Origin: Chalara sp. BL73
Lineage: Eukaryota; Ascomycota; Leotiomycetes; Helotiales
Assembly (NCBI GenBank): GCA_918026815.1
Contig: CAKJVC010000049.1
Coordinates: 744,001-808,000 of the forward strand
Length of the DNA stretch: 64,000 nucleotides
Reading direction: 5' to 3'
Shown: positions 47,576 to 59,715 of the stretch, piece after piece
Position numbering within the stretch: the first letter of the stretch is position 1
How the letters are laid out: every line of letters begins with the position of its first letter
The notes under the pieces: model-generated
The model's input: only the letters and a program-made list of their open reading frames with translations
The model's database searches: none
What the model was told of the DNA's origin: nothing
Position numbers and translations under genes: made by a program

Positions 47576-49224
47576 CTACCAACCCCAGGTTCTATTGCTG
47601 GCTGTAAACACTGGTGGTTTCCACTGAATCCGCTCTGGTATGATGGTTCTCTTTGGCTTCGTCTTGTGCTTTTCCTTCAAAGCCTCGTGCTTTTTGATGA
47701 GATGTGTTGGGAGAACAATTTTGTGCTCGCCTTTATGATAAACCTGCATCTTGAGAGCCTGCAATGTGCTCTCCACATCCTGAGGCGTCATTGCTAACAA
47801 GCTAGCAAGTTGTTCTATCGAACAACGCTCTTCTCGTTCGTTGTATTCGAGCAGGATCTCAACAAGATTCTCAGTCCAATACTGTCGATATGACAGAAGA
47901 CCTAGATCGGATAATGGTTTCTCTGGTGAGCCAAGCTTGCCCTCAATCTTCGAGAGCTCGTAAGAGAATTGTATCAAAAGGCGACCATATCCTTTTCGTT
48001 GAAATTGTGGTAGAGTAAGAATACAAGCAACATTGTAACCATCTGCAGATTCTTTCTCCTTAGAGAAATAGCCCACAAGATGGCATCCTTTTTCGTCTCG
48101 TGTAGTCATAACGTAGAAAAGAAATGGATCGACATCATAGTAGAGTGTCTTGTGATCCAAGAACATCTTGGACAAGAGACACAGATTCCGACACCACGTT
48201 CTCTGCCGTTTTCCATCGATTTCAAAAAACGAGACGTAGTCGTCACGGTATATCTCATTCCCAGGAGGGTGCAGAAGCGTGCATTTTTGGCGATGGCGTG
48301 AGAACGATTTCTCCTCTCCATAATAGCATAGACAGAATTCACATATATAGATAAGATCCTCCTGGGTAAAGATCTCGGGGTACGGTGAAAAATACCATGG
48401 ATATAAATCGTACTTCCCAAACTGGACTTTGGAGATATTTCGTATCCTGGAGATTTCGGCTTGATTTTGTGTCATGGATCCTCCAGTACGAAGCTTTTCA
48501 ATCTCCTCCTCTCTGCTATACTGCTCTGGTGGCTGTGCTTTTGCCTGTATTGCTTCGTTAATCACCTCGTCCACGTCCATAGGATCATCTTCTTCCGCTC
48601 CAGGGGTCGCATCCAGGTCCAGAGCTAGAGTAAGCCTTTCATTCCCCTCCGCGGTAGGAGTGTTGGCTTGTGTCTGGGTGAAGTCTCCCCACGTTTGAGG
48701 TGTCTCCCCTCCCTCAGATGCTATGGAAGCCTCTCGTGTAACCAACGGTCTTTTCTGGGTCTTTTTTGGAGCAGCGGCGGTTTTTTTTGGAGCAGGTGCC
48801 GCAGCTTTTTTGGCATCTTTAGGCTTCTCCTCACTCGGCCATTCCACATCGTGACTAAAATCGATTCTCGCCGTTGGGACCCATTCATCTAAACGCTTGT
48901 TGAAGTTATCGAAATTGCAGTAAAACTGGCGGCCACTTTTTGTCTCTTTTATACCAAGAATTTCTGCTCGTCTAGGATGGCCGTCCTACAAATTTTGTTA
49001 GACCATATAACGTTAAAAGTAGCTATTTCGCCATGATGATCGACGTTGTAAAGGGGTGATAAGCAGTCCTGACCTTAGCCACTATAGCAATACATCCTAT
49101 TCTTTGAGAATGTTAGCGAACGGGCTTGATGCAAAGCTTATGCCACTAACCTCAACGTGTCGACCGTTGCCGGTCCTTTCTTCCTTGGTTCATTTGAATC
49201 GTGCAATTTATCACCACCTGCCAT
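47576..49224 (-). CDS. ESA1: Histone acetyltransferase ESA1 (MYST family, NuA4 catalytic subunit)
   Basis: Catalytic subunit of NuA4, acetylating histones H4 and H2A in transcription and DNA repair. Three exons (49151-49224, 49074-49101, 47576-48985) encode 503 residues; exon 2 is only 28 nt. Visible in order: a tudor-knot/chromo-barrel domain ([24 protein letters not shown]), a disordered Ala/Lys/Pro-rich linker, the MYST C2HC zinc finger ([20 protein letters not shown]), the acetyl-CoA loop QRKGYGRLL, the catalytic Cys in NVACILTLP and the catalytic Glu in [13 protein letters not shown]. The C-terminus ends RTWGW, as in most fungal ESA1 proteins. It shares a 228-bp divergent promoter with REX4. 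Confidence 0.96.
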
Positions 49225-49452
49225 GATGAAATGACTAGTGAGATTGATGGAATCAAATTGTTTTGGATGACTAGTTGCTGTTGCGATGGCAGGTTGATGT
49301 TCAAGGATTACGAGGCTGAACTTTAGCGTGCTTAGCGCATAGATTTTGGCAGCCTTGTGCCCAAGCCCTCACTAAATCTTTTTTTCACTTCCCTCGTTGA
49401 ATATATCAGGACTAAAAGTCACAATTATGAATGAACGCAGCACAACAACGCA
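49225..49452. promoter_or_regulatory. Divergent promoter of ESA1 and REX4
   Basis: This interval of 228 bases lies between two start codons. It contains a T8 run around 49380 and CT-rich sequence before the REX4 start. No palindrome like that between DBP10 and DBP4 is present. Confidence 0.5.
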
Positions 49453-50627
49453 ATGGCTCCTGAACTATCAAGCAATTGGAAAAAGCTTCAAGAAAAGCTG
49501 AAGGAAGAGTCGAAAGCCAGTAAGGACAAGAAAAGAAAGGCTATACCTACAGAAAGACAATTGAACAGCATTGCGAAGAAAAGACGGCTTAAGGGAAATC
49601 CTGAGGGAACCAGGCCACTTGTGAAGCCTCGTGTGAAGAAGATGGGAAATACGATAACTGCCCCAGTAGCAAAGGAAGTAGACACGGCTAATGCTCCTTC
49701 TGCTTCTCTCGCACTCTGGGCAGAAGACAATGATATCTCGGCTAAGGATCTGGCAGCTGCGTATGGAGACAGCCTGGGAGACACAACTGCTCAAGGTGCA
49801 CAAGCAGATAAACTCAACGGCGGTCTATTTCAAGATGTGGATGTTGGTAAATACATTGGCATCGATTGTGAAATGGTTGGTGTTGGAGGCGAAGAGGACC
49901 GGTCAGTGCTCGCACGAGTCAGTATTGTCAATTTCCACGGTACACAGGTATACGACTCCTTCGTTAAACCTAGAGAATACGTTACAGACTGGAGGACCCA
50001 TGTCAGTGGTGTGTCACCGAAGAATATGGCAACCGCGCGGACCTTTGACGAAGTGCAAGAAGATGTTGCCAAAATCTTAAAAGATAGGATTGTTGTTGGA
50101 CATGCAGTCAGAAATGATCTGGAGGCTCTCATGTTAGGACATCCCAAAAAAGATAGTAAGTAAGGTTTTCTTCGAACATCTGAAGATCTCGACACAACCT
50201 TTGTTCTCGACTTCTACTACTACATGATGAGCATCGTTGGTCCGTGTTACTGAGCGGCCTCAAGAACCGTCATATGACGATCACCATTGCATTTAAGTGC
50301 ATCTCTGAATTTTATTCTTGCTTTGTTATAGACATTACGCATATTGAGAGTTCATCACTAACTCTATCAGTTCGTGATACCTCTAGATTCTCAGGATTTA
50401 GAAAGTATAGTGCAGGAAAGACGCCAAGTTTGAAGAAGCTGGCGAAAGAAGTCTTAGGTGTTGAAATTCAAGAAGGCCAGCATTCAAGTATCGAAGATGC
50501 CCGCGCCACAATGCTCTTATTCAGACGACATAAATCTGCGTTCGATATGGAACATGCAAAGCAATTTCCAATATATCCACCTGGCTCGTCAGCGAACTCC
50601 AAGAAGAAGAAAAAGAGCAAAGGCTGA
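49453..50627 (+). CDS. REX4: RNA exonuclease 4 (DEDDh family)
   Basis: 3'-5' RNA exonuclease involved in pre-rRNA processing, at the ITS1 site in yeast. Two exons (49453-50155, 50371-50627) encode 319 residues. The 120-residue N-terminus is very basic (KDKKRKAIPTERQLNSIAKK). Catalytic residues are visible: Exo I DCEMVG (Asp and Glu), Exo II GHAVRNDLEAL (Asp) and Exo III HSSIEDARAT (His and Asp), giving the full DEDDh set. The C-terminus is Lys-rich (KKKKKSKG). The intron is 215 nt, long for this window, and could hide a tiny exon, but the restored frame KKDIRDTSRFSGFRKYS is typical of REX4 without one. It is convergent with the CFA synthase gene. Confidence 0.94.
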
Positions 50628-50881
50628 GTCAAGATGCATTATATCCGCTTAAATTTCAATTACCCGCATCAATCTATGTCTAGGATATATATCCCTATGC
50701 CAGACTGATGTCACACTTCAATAGAGAGGGCCTCAACACAATGAAAATGAATCATGTTCTACGCTATTCTAAAAAGATATCAAAAACTAATCTGGAGCGT
50801 ACGCCATCCAAAATGCACTGAGGCACCTACAACTCCGCCCGCTTTGCCGACACATTACATGTATGTGTAATGCTATAACAG

Positions 50882-52423
50882 TTATGTGGGGATGCCTTCC
50901 ATTAGTTCCATGGCACCTTCACGACCGACAGTGATGATTGCATCTCCTAGCGTCTTTGTAGCAAAGCCAGCTTCGCAATATGTAAAGTAATACTGTTGCA
51001 CATTTTAGTTGGTTGTACAAAGATGTCATTGCATGGGTAACACCTACCTCCCATTTCCTCCTGAACACCGCAACCTCTCTCTCGCCCATGTGTTCGTGTT
51101 CTAAGATCAACGCAGGACGAATCCTCGACTCAAAATTCCTCATGAATTCTTGGTTCCATAATCGCAACGTCTTCGCATAATGGCCACCAATATTCTCGAT
51201 TTTCTCAACTACCAGTGTACCTTCGCTAGCTTTACTGATATTTTCAACTAATTGGGAAATGCTAGGCAAATGGCCACCTGGGAAGATATATTTTCGAATG
51301 AAGTCTTTTCCATTGGCATACGCTTCGTATCGACCCTCCGGCATTGTGATGCACTGGAACATTGCGATTCCATCTTTCTTCAGTAGTCGATGGATACATG
51401 AAAAGTATGTCTCCAAGTATTCTCGTCCAACAGCCTCGAGCATTTCGATCGAGACGACCTTGTCATATAGGACTTTGGGTATTGGAAGTGCTCGATAGTC
51501 CATAAGCAGAACTTCAATCTTGTCCTTGAATCCAGCAGCAGCAATTCTCTTTTCTGCCAGTGCTTTCTGCTCAATACTCAATGTCAAGCTTGTGATTCGA
51601 CAACCAGTTCTGCGTACTGCCTCGATCGCGAAGCTGCCCCAGCCAGTGCCAATTTCGAGAACGTGGTCACTTGGTTTGATTTTTGCACCATCAATAAATC
51701 TGTTGAGTTTGGTCATTTGCGCATCCTCCAAAGTCTCTTCCTCCAGATCGGGAGAAGACGGCACGCGCCAGATGGGACAAGAGTATGTCATATCAGGCGA
51801 GAGAAAGGCAGCAAACATTTCGTTGGAAATATCGTAGTGGGCCTGTATGTTCAGGAGAGAATTTGAAAGGGTATTAGTGCTACGAGCCAAACCAGTAATG
51901 GTGGCTGCTATGGAAGAGGTTAAGGTTGCCGCATTACCAAGTTGATTGCGGTTATGAATAAACAGCTACGATTCTCAGTTCTTATCTCAAGAACTTTTCT
52001 GGCAGGAAGACGAACCTGGAAAAAACCCGACAAATCTAAACATTCCACTTCTTCCAACATATACGACTCAGCAAAGCCCATATCACCGAAAAGAAATAAG
52101 CGGACCCAAAATGTCTCTTTCTTGATCACCAATTCTACTGTTTTCGGGCACTGGCCTTTATGATGAGGCACTCTAATATCATTGTGGCCATTTGTTCTCC
52201 TTTTATGTTCCTTGACTACTTTTTGGCCGAAGACCTGTATTCCGCCTAACACTTCGTCCTTAACTATGAGCGTCCCAAACTCTATTCGAGAGAGGGTGGA
52301 TTTGATCGCGAGTTTGGATAACGAAAGGGCTGGCCTCCATGATATGCTACCCAGAGTGCTGCGCAATAAATCGGTACCGTGGCCGACGGGCGCAGTGATA
52401 GCTTTTGGAAGATAGGAAGACAT
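50882..52423 (-). CDS. Cyclopropane-fatty-acyl-phospholipid synthase-like methyltransferase
   Basis: SAM-dependent enzyme of the mycolic acid/CFA synthase family. Bacterial members add a methylene bridge to unsaturated acyl chains; fungal members are less well studied and some act on sphingolipids or other lipids. Three exons (52016-52423, 51048-51965, 50882-50992) encode 478 residues. The N-terminal domain (residues 1-140) is like bacterial CFA synthases (VRLFLFGDMGFAESYMLEEV). The catalytic domain has ISNEMFAAFLSPDMTYSCPI, the SAM-binding motif VLEIGTGWGSFAIEA, LYDKVVSIEMLEAVG and FPGGHLPS. The C-terminal exon is spliced to restore the tail WEYYFTYCEAGFATK. There is no membrane helix. The desert to its right holds no cluster partner. 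Confidence 0.9.
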
Positions 52424-55400
52424 TATTGAAGGCGCGTGTATTGCCTTCAGAAGAACGGTTGATCGATATTCAAAATTTCGAGGAGAGATTTCACCAGGAA
52501 TATGTTGGGGTCCAGACTCGTAGATATTACAATACTTCACTCCTTTCGCCAACAATGTCCCGTTTCTATCACAGATTCAAAATATGCACCGCGCAAACCA
52601 TGAAGACTAAGGAAGTTTGGGGGGAAAAGAGAGAGAGCTCAGGGCACGCAAGGGAATAAAAGTGACAGTACTTTTCGTTCTCGTGGAAATCGGGATCTAC
52701 AACTTGAAGCTGCCCCGCCATTAGTAGTGCATTCTTGCATTCTTTTTAGTGCGACGACTTGAATATACAAGGATGTATGCAGAATCAACGAGGATCGTTC
52801 CTTTGAAGGAGATTGTCCCAAGCAATCATGCTGTTACAGCGGAACGTATGTCAACCGTGTCTTTACGCAATCGCAAGTTTCAAGATTTTACCTGAATACC
52901 CAGGTTATGATAAACAGAGTACTTGCAAATGTTAAGCGACCAGGGCATGAATGGGATAGAATTGAGGTCATAAAGCGTAAAAGATGGAACCGAGGATATA
53001 GAGGCTTTCTTAGTTTATGTAATCTACAAGGATCACAGCCCACATTTGAGCTTTCGTTCCGCGCAAGCCGTACCAGCTATGAAACTTTTGAGTTACCCGA
53101 AACGATTTCAGTCCCTCACACGCTTCACCATCTTTCGCACAGACATGGAAGATAACACTAGGCGTTGAAAGTGACGACAGACTGAAGTATTGACATTTAA
53201 ATACTCACAGATCTGGGCTGCGAAGCTATGTAGAATGGGAAGGCGCATCTTTTTCGACCAACCTTCCTTCAAATTTAGAAATCACCTCGAGCTGATACGA
53301 TATATCGTTCACAGAGAAGGTTTATATCGGATTTCTGCTTGGCGTATCCCTAGCTCTATCAACGACAAAGCACGGCCGCCTCGACTGATAAATTCACATC
53401 CAAGACTTCAATCCCGGTAATAAGAATAACGGAACACATCCGCGACCTAGCCGTTAATTAGAGAAGACTGTATACCCACGAACAATCTACAATTTATGGG
53501 CATCCATAACCCCTAGGTTTTGTGAAGGTGCTAGAACTATAGGTTCTGCGTTCTGTTTCAAACCCATGGATACCACGTGAGTTCGGTCGATAACGGCTAA
53601 GTTTATGCTTAAAGCCTCCCGTCTTGGTAGTGGCAACATCTATTTATACCATGGAAAGGGTACCACCGTCCTCCGCTCTGCCATTGCTATTCGCTGTAGG
53701 GCTGGGCAGTTGCAGTCGGGATGTTGTCATACTCGCTCTTCACTGTTGCTCCTTCTGCAAACCCGCCTGTGCGTATTTCCTGCTTTCCAAGTACATATTT
53801 ATCAGTAGCATCATCTGATTGTTCTTGCATTGAATGTAAGCTTTCTTCATAATATACACGCTCTGCAATAGCCTCGCAACAGCCTCAAGCTCCGTGTTAA
53901 TAAATTACTGTCATGATGTCACATACACCGCGGTCAGTATGGAGATCCCGTCCACACGTGTCAGCGGCCTGCTTATTCTGCCAGTAAAAAGCAAACTACT
54001 GAGATCCGTCCAATAAGTGGCATGCTATAGGGATGCGTAAACATTTTGATGTGTGGTGCTCTCGAATTTTGTCAGTTCCCTTCCTCAGCACCGTGAAAAA
54101 GATGCAGGACAGTCTTGAAGTATTTTTATATATCGCATTATGGCAAAGCCGCAAGGGTTGGCAGCTACAGAGTATGACTTGGTGGTGTCTCAACGGTTAC
54201 CTTCCAACTCTGGGAGTGCATTTCTGGCACGACCCTCAAAAGCCTATATTGGCCTATGTCATAACCTTATCGTTGCTTGGCTCTACCCCGAACCAAAGGT
54301 GCGGGTTCCAATGGGCTCAACGACATGCTTTCCAGGTTGTCGGGCTTTCTATATATGTGCCACCATGAATAGCGTGGTATTATATTTCACCTGCTCTAAA
54401 CCTATCTCTGTAGTCCTGGATGGTCATCTAAACTTTAGCAGAGAAGTCAAAGTGGCTTGCAAGAGAGAGAATCGAGGGCTGTTCTCTGTGCTTGTGATAC
54501 GTAATTTCCAAAGACTATCTGGCTGTCATGGATTTGATCTTCAAAAGTCTCAAGTGAGTCCTGCGCAAAATCCTCACTAGCTGCGGAACGCCCTGCCTCG
54601 TTTTGGGCTCTTCTAGCTGAGCTGAGGTCTGGAAATGCATGTCATTTGCCGCTTTGTATTATTCCATGATTTTCATGCATAGCAAGTCACCCCATGGAGG
54701 GGACCTATCGCTAAAACATCGAGGTTTCACGATTTATGATTTGAGGCTGCAAGTGTTCAATTCCTGGTCTTGCATCATCACAGGTTGAAATTTTGATTTA
54801 CGAGCTAAGCAAGCTCATCCTGAGTTCGAAATTATTTAGCTCCTGTGCATGGGTTTCATGTAACATTGCCTGAAAGCAGGCGCCAAGGTGGCGCGATGTC
54901 AGTCAGAATGTTGTTGGTCCCGTTGATCGGGGCCATCTTTCAAGCCCGATTCTGAGATATTCTTTGTTTATTCGCTATACTCCCTCGGGGTTCCGTAGTG
55001 TCGGCGGTCCTACCCCCCACTACCACATGGATATTCACAGCGTAACTCCGTTTCGTGGGGGAGGCAGCAGGTTCTATCTCAAAAACATGATTTGGTTTGG
55101 TGGATCACTAGCAAACTGTATTCAAGGTATCAATTGAATGAAGGTAATTCAACGATTTGAAAATGCATCTAATGATAGTAGAATTCAAGTCTCAAGATAT
55201 TCCGCTTGATCCATGCATGAATTGAACATGCTACCGTCTGCACGTTATTCACGGCTTCACCTTACTAAGATATTCTGCAGTAAGATCTGATGCAGCCACC
55301 ACTCAGCCTGCCAAGAATTGTGGTTGCTCTGCGACTGGGTTCCACATGAGTACAGTGCTGACATCCTACTTTTCATAAGCAACGTTCTTATTCTTGTTAT

Positions 55401-55999
55401 TCCGAAACATTCAAGTTAGGTACCCGTCACTCAGTCGTCACGTCAGTATATCAGCATTCACTATTGCAGAACCGACACATCATTAATAGGTGGTGGCATC
55501 CCAGTCCTTCTTAGGAGATAGCCTACTTCCTCACCACTGGCGATTATGTGACAGAGGTAAGATCTTTCTAGGCACGCTCACCACCGTATTATGTTGATCG
55601 AAGCCACCGCTAGCCAGGACCCACCTGCCACAATAGAATCCTAGGTTTAAATACATTATTTTTGACTCCCGCTGCTCATCCCTCCATATCTACTCCTCTT
55701 TGACATCCTAGCTTTGTCAGCGCAAGCACCACCACATTTAAAGGGCTACTTTTTGGCTAGCTAGACCACCATCACCAGGTCAGGAGGGTGGCAAAACAAC
55801 CCATCTACCTTCAGCAGCCAGTAATTTTCACTTCTCGAAAATAGATTGACGATAGGATTGTCTGAGAAGACTAAGAGCGGTGTGGATACGACGTTGCTTT
55901 GAACAGCTCGTGAGACCAAGATATACAAAACTTAACGCACAGCGCTGGGGAGCCATGATGGTTCTTTTGATATCTTGAGCCACTGCCTTCTGGACGAAT
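52424..55999. other. Gene desert of 3.6 kb
   Basis: This is the largest stretch without a supported gene. Frames of up to 146 codons occur (54140-54580), but none has motif, codon or splice support. No terminal repeats, target-site duplications or transposase motifs were seen. The part from about 55400 should carry the promoter of the zinc-cluster regulator. Confidence 0.45.
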
Positions 56000-58223
56000 A
56001 TGGAACATTCACTGGGGAAACGTACAGGAAAACCTCGGCGAAGCAAAGGATGCTCGACTTGTATTAAGCGCAAAGTTAAGGTATTCATTACTGCCTGTTC
56101 TGCGTACAATCAGATCTGACTTGTGGTAGTGCGATGAGAAAGTTCCCTCGTGTAGCCGTAAGAAGCCCCAAACAAAGAGTCTCCACCTGGTTCTGTCATG
56201 AGTTTCAAAGATATTGAAGCAAGCACCTGAAATTTTCTCACCCATGCGATTTGGTCAGCGTGCACTGATTGATATCTAAGATATTCCAATTCGTTATGAT
56301 TTACTTCCCACATGCAGTCCTAGCTTAGCTGAGTGATTACTGACTTGGCGTCATGGCAGAATGTCTAAAAGGTGGGAGGAAATGCTCAGGAGCTGTAAGC
56401 TTTCCTTCTTTGATTAGCCGCATACTTGGAGGTCGTATGTATCTAGAGGATGAATGTTAATAGATGAGAAACATCGTATTTCCTGAAATCATCCGAAGGA
56501 CTTCATAGGACAACCACACTAATATTATAGACAGGCAGCTGCAATTTTTCTGAATACGGACTCCAACTTCGCGACGACATCTACGTTCGCTGCCCGAGAT
56601 GTAGCCGAACGTCCAAGAGATGAAACTAAGAATAAGAAAGCCATATCCGCAAACGTGCGACTCAAATGTGCATCGGACCAACATGAAGAATCCCTGGATG
56701 AGAGAAGCGTAACAGAGACCCCGTCACCTACGACAGAGAATATTATGACCCCTCCACCCAAGGATCTCATTTTACAGTTTCGTCGCACAAATAGTAGCCG
56801 AAATGCCAGCTTCCCAACACAGGTCGATAGTTCGCATGTTATAACACATCAGTTACTCTCCTGTTTCGTGTATTTCTATGCTTGGAGTTCTGGAAAGACC
56901 ATCATGTTCAACTCATGGATGGGCCACTTGCCAGGAGTTTTGTCAAGCACGAAGTCACAAGCCGTCAGCAACTCTCTCATAGCTACCTCTATGGTGCACT
57001 GTGGGAGTCGGTGGGCTGATCAGCGCATATTAACGGAAGCATATAGGTGGTACGGAGCAGGGATCTCCAACCAGCGTAAAATGCTCCTTGATATGAATAA
57101 AAACAAACGAGAGCCAAGCTTTGAAGAGCTGTGTACCCCGTTTTTGCTGGCCTTCTTCGAGGTTGCCCGTTGCACATCGCATAGCGCGTACTTCCACCAT
57201 CTGCTAGGTGCTGCAAATTTGTTAGGAAACTTCGGTCCAGAAAGATGTAAAGAGGGTGCTTCGTTTGATTTATTTCTCACTATGAGATTACAGCTTGTGA
57301 GTATCTAAACTTTCTTCTAGGCGCTCTAACCAAATTACAAGATATATCCAACGGTAGTTATGCGGATTCCTTCTGTGCTTGGTAAGCCAGAATGGTTAAG
57401 CGTGCCGTTCTCTGTGCGGAAGAAGACAGCCATGGACAAGACGATTGATATCTTTACAGTTGGCTCTGAGCTGCTTTGGCGTATTGACGAACTTAAAGCA
57501 TCATCGGTATTACCTGACTTGCAAGCTGCGGTTTTGGAGAAGGAAGACATTAAAGCACGTGGCCAAAGCCTATTGTCAGATCTCGACAGTATGTGGGAAG
57601 GGGCGAACCTTCGCGAATTTGCTCAAGCGCAAGGATGGAGCGGCGACAGCTTCAACGGCATGCCTGGCTTCGATCCCTCTGCTCTCAGCAGAAGAAGGAT
57701 TCTATCCGCCCAAATGACAGACCAAGGTGAAGGGGCCAGTGGGAATGGCGAATCTAAGCCCTCTGAGATGTCTTTAGAAAGCCTAACTGCGTGCTCCACG
57801 CTCGTGCGTCTTTATGCTGCATCACCAGCATACGGTCTTGGTCCTTCCAATATGAGGGCAGCTGGCGCGCGGCTCATATCATTTTACTCGGCCGCCAGAC
57901 TGTTGGTGCTCTCAATACTAGATCAGGCTGATGTTAGGCCCGGCCTGTTCGAGGAGCAAGTGGTGGCCCATGCTGAAAGCGTGTTATCCGTGGCGGAATG
58001 GCTAGATGGGATGGATATTGGTTATGCGTATCTGAGGCTAGTCACGCCGCTGCATATCGTATACACGACGAGCCATATGGTGGCGCATAAGAGACGGGTC
58101 GTGAGGCTGCTCATGAAGTGGATGGGGATTAGTGCGGTTGCTGGGATCTGTGAGATTGCGCTGAGATCTTTGAATGGAGTGAGAGCGGACGGGGTAGAGG
58201 GCGAGTTTATGCCGAGCTTTTGA
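56000..58223 (+). CDS. Zn(II)2Cys6 fungal transcription factor
   Basis: Probable DNA-binding regulator of a pathway that cannot be read from sequence. Five exons (56000-56080, 56130-56157, 56360-56394, 56535-57296, 57342-58223) encode 595 residues. The DNA-binding domain is assembled from three exons. Joined, the six cysteines lie at residues 18, 21, 28, 35, 38 and 45, which is the exact CX2CX6CX6CX2CX6C spacing, with the basic stretch CIKRKVKC between the first pair of halves. The remaining 540 residues are a mainly helical fungal-specific transcription-factor region (LLSCFVYFYAWSSG, FLLAFFEVARCTSHSAYFHH). The zinc cluster would be missed by any caller starting at exon 4. The nearest downstream locus is a broken LaeA-like methyltransferase, in convergent orientation. 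Confidence 0.88.
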
Positions 58224-58476
58224 GGGCTTGCTTTGGAGAGTAGGATGCCTAGAGTTTGTGGGTTTCTAGCTTGTATATTCTGAGTGAAAGACTTCATGCC
58301 TTGTATCAAAAAGGACACCAGTTAAGGCAACTGGAGTTTAGAGAGGTCGCTTGCGTTTACGTTGATACTTTAATGCAGTTGAGGGTAGGAATATACTAGA
58401 GCTTGGTGCCAAACGAGCCACATCACCGCATAATTGTATACCGTAGTTGCCGAGCTTGAATCTCAAATTTCGACTT

Positions 58477-58508
58477 AGGTGAGTTTCCCAGGTGAGTTTC
58501 CCAGGTGG
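58477..58508. repeat. Short tandem repeat, 13-nt unit, two copies plus partial third
   Basis: The unit AGGTGAGTTTCCC is repeated exactly at 58477-58489 and 58490-58502, with AGGTGG continuing. It is a small local duplication of no evident function, in the 3' flank of the zinc-cluster gene. Confidence 0.85.
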
Positions 58509-58833
58509 CATGCCATGTCTTCTTCTATCTTCTAGCATCCAATACGGCGACTAGCTGGATAAGCTCAAATCACACAAAGCTTGTCTTTTGCCGTGCAGCA
58601 GCTGCTCAACCGACGGGCATGTAAAGAAAAATATTAACTGTCCAATGGTCGTTGTCCCCATGTCACATCTCTGAGATCCACTGGCATAGTTCCCATTTTG
58701 GGCATTTCGACGCCACATAGAAGTAGTTCACTTACCGCAGCATGCAGGCATGAATCCACATCATGAGGCTAGCCACCGTTCCAGTTGTCTGGTCAACTCA
58801 CCTTTGAATCCATCAACTCTGCCTTGTACCTCT

Positions 58834-59715
58834 CTAAAACCTATCAACTTTTTGCTCGCTCCTCCCCGTCCTCAAAACCAACCCTGTACTTACCCGCCCA
58901 ACCCCTTCACACAAGCCCTTACGTCCCATCCATCCCAACCTCTCCTCTCGACCTCCTTTTGTCCACGACCCTAAAGGACACAACAGATACCTCTCCTCCA
59001 CATCCCGGAACTCTCGCTTTCATAGCCATTCTAGGTGGCTGACAGCAGACATGTTATCGATCCCCAGATTCTCCAGCTGCGTCTGGATCGTGGTCCCCGC
59101 CCATACAACGCCTCCACCAAGACTCGCATCAGGCCCCGCGATAAGGGACGTGTAATTCCTCTATCACGTCATTCAACCACCTCCTTAGCACAGCGATAGA
59201 CAGGGTTTCTCATCGAGGATGGGGAAAATGGCGATGGGGAGGGGAAACGACAAACCTGTAGCTCTAGATACCCGCCTGGATGGAGATTCTCATATTCCTG
59301 CGAAATGACGTGATCCTAGGCCGTAATTCCTATCGTCGGCGCGTGCAGGTGGATGTAGTCGAAATTATGGGAAGCAACACGGTTTGTTCGCGTCTTGGGT
59401 GGTGAGCGTACAGTTTTTGGCACGCGAGAGGAGGTTCGCATGGAGGGGAGGCCGGTGCCTGTGAGTTGCGCGCTGGGATGGAGGGGTGCGAATTCGCTGG
59501 CCCGGATTGTGCGTTTTTCTTGTGAGCCCTAAAGCCTCACACGAAGGATTTGGATAATTCGCGCGCTTACTTCCCATTCCGCAACTAATGTCGAGGTTCT
59601 GAGGGTGGTGATATAGATAGATGCGAGGCTGTATCTCCCGCCATATATCTCTAGCTAGATCTGGTGTTGAGGGCTCTAGACGGTCCATCCTTTGCTGTGA
59701 GCTGTTACTTACCAA
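58834..59715 (-). pseudogene. Decayed LaeA-like SAM-dependent methyltransferase
   Basis: Read on the minus strand, fragments of a LaeA-like (TAM domain) methyltransferase appear in the expected order. An N-terminal part near 59688 starts MDRLEPS, followed by HHPQNLDISCGMG (SAM motif I, normally LDxGxGTG). Then come EFAPLHPSAQLTGTG at about 59495, AKNCTLTTQDANKPC in another frame, FDYIHLHAP at about 59363, and YENLHPGGYLELQ (usually YENLKPGGWVEFQ) ending near 59256. The C-terminal text FRDVEERYLLCPLGSW is at about 59000. It is interrupted by TAG at 59316-59318, exactly where the family has Trp (ITA-stop-D), and by TGA at 59020-59022. Two frame changes are also needed. All parts are collinear, so this is one decayed gene. 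Confidence 0.75.

Noticed and set aside
54140..54580. 146-codon plus-strand ORF in the gene desert
   Set aside because: No domain, no splice partner and overlapping frames of similar length on the same strand; nothing suggests selection for coding.
58785..59042. Plus-strand open frame rich in Ser/Pro/Leu ending LAFIAILGG
   Set aside because: It is antisense to the methyltransferase relic, has no ATG start, and is explained as a shadow of that reading.
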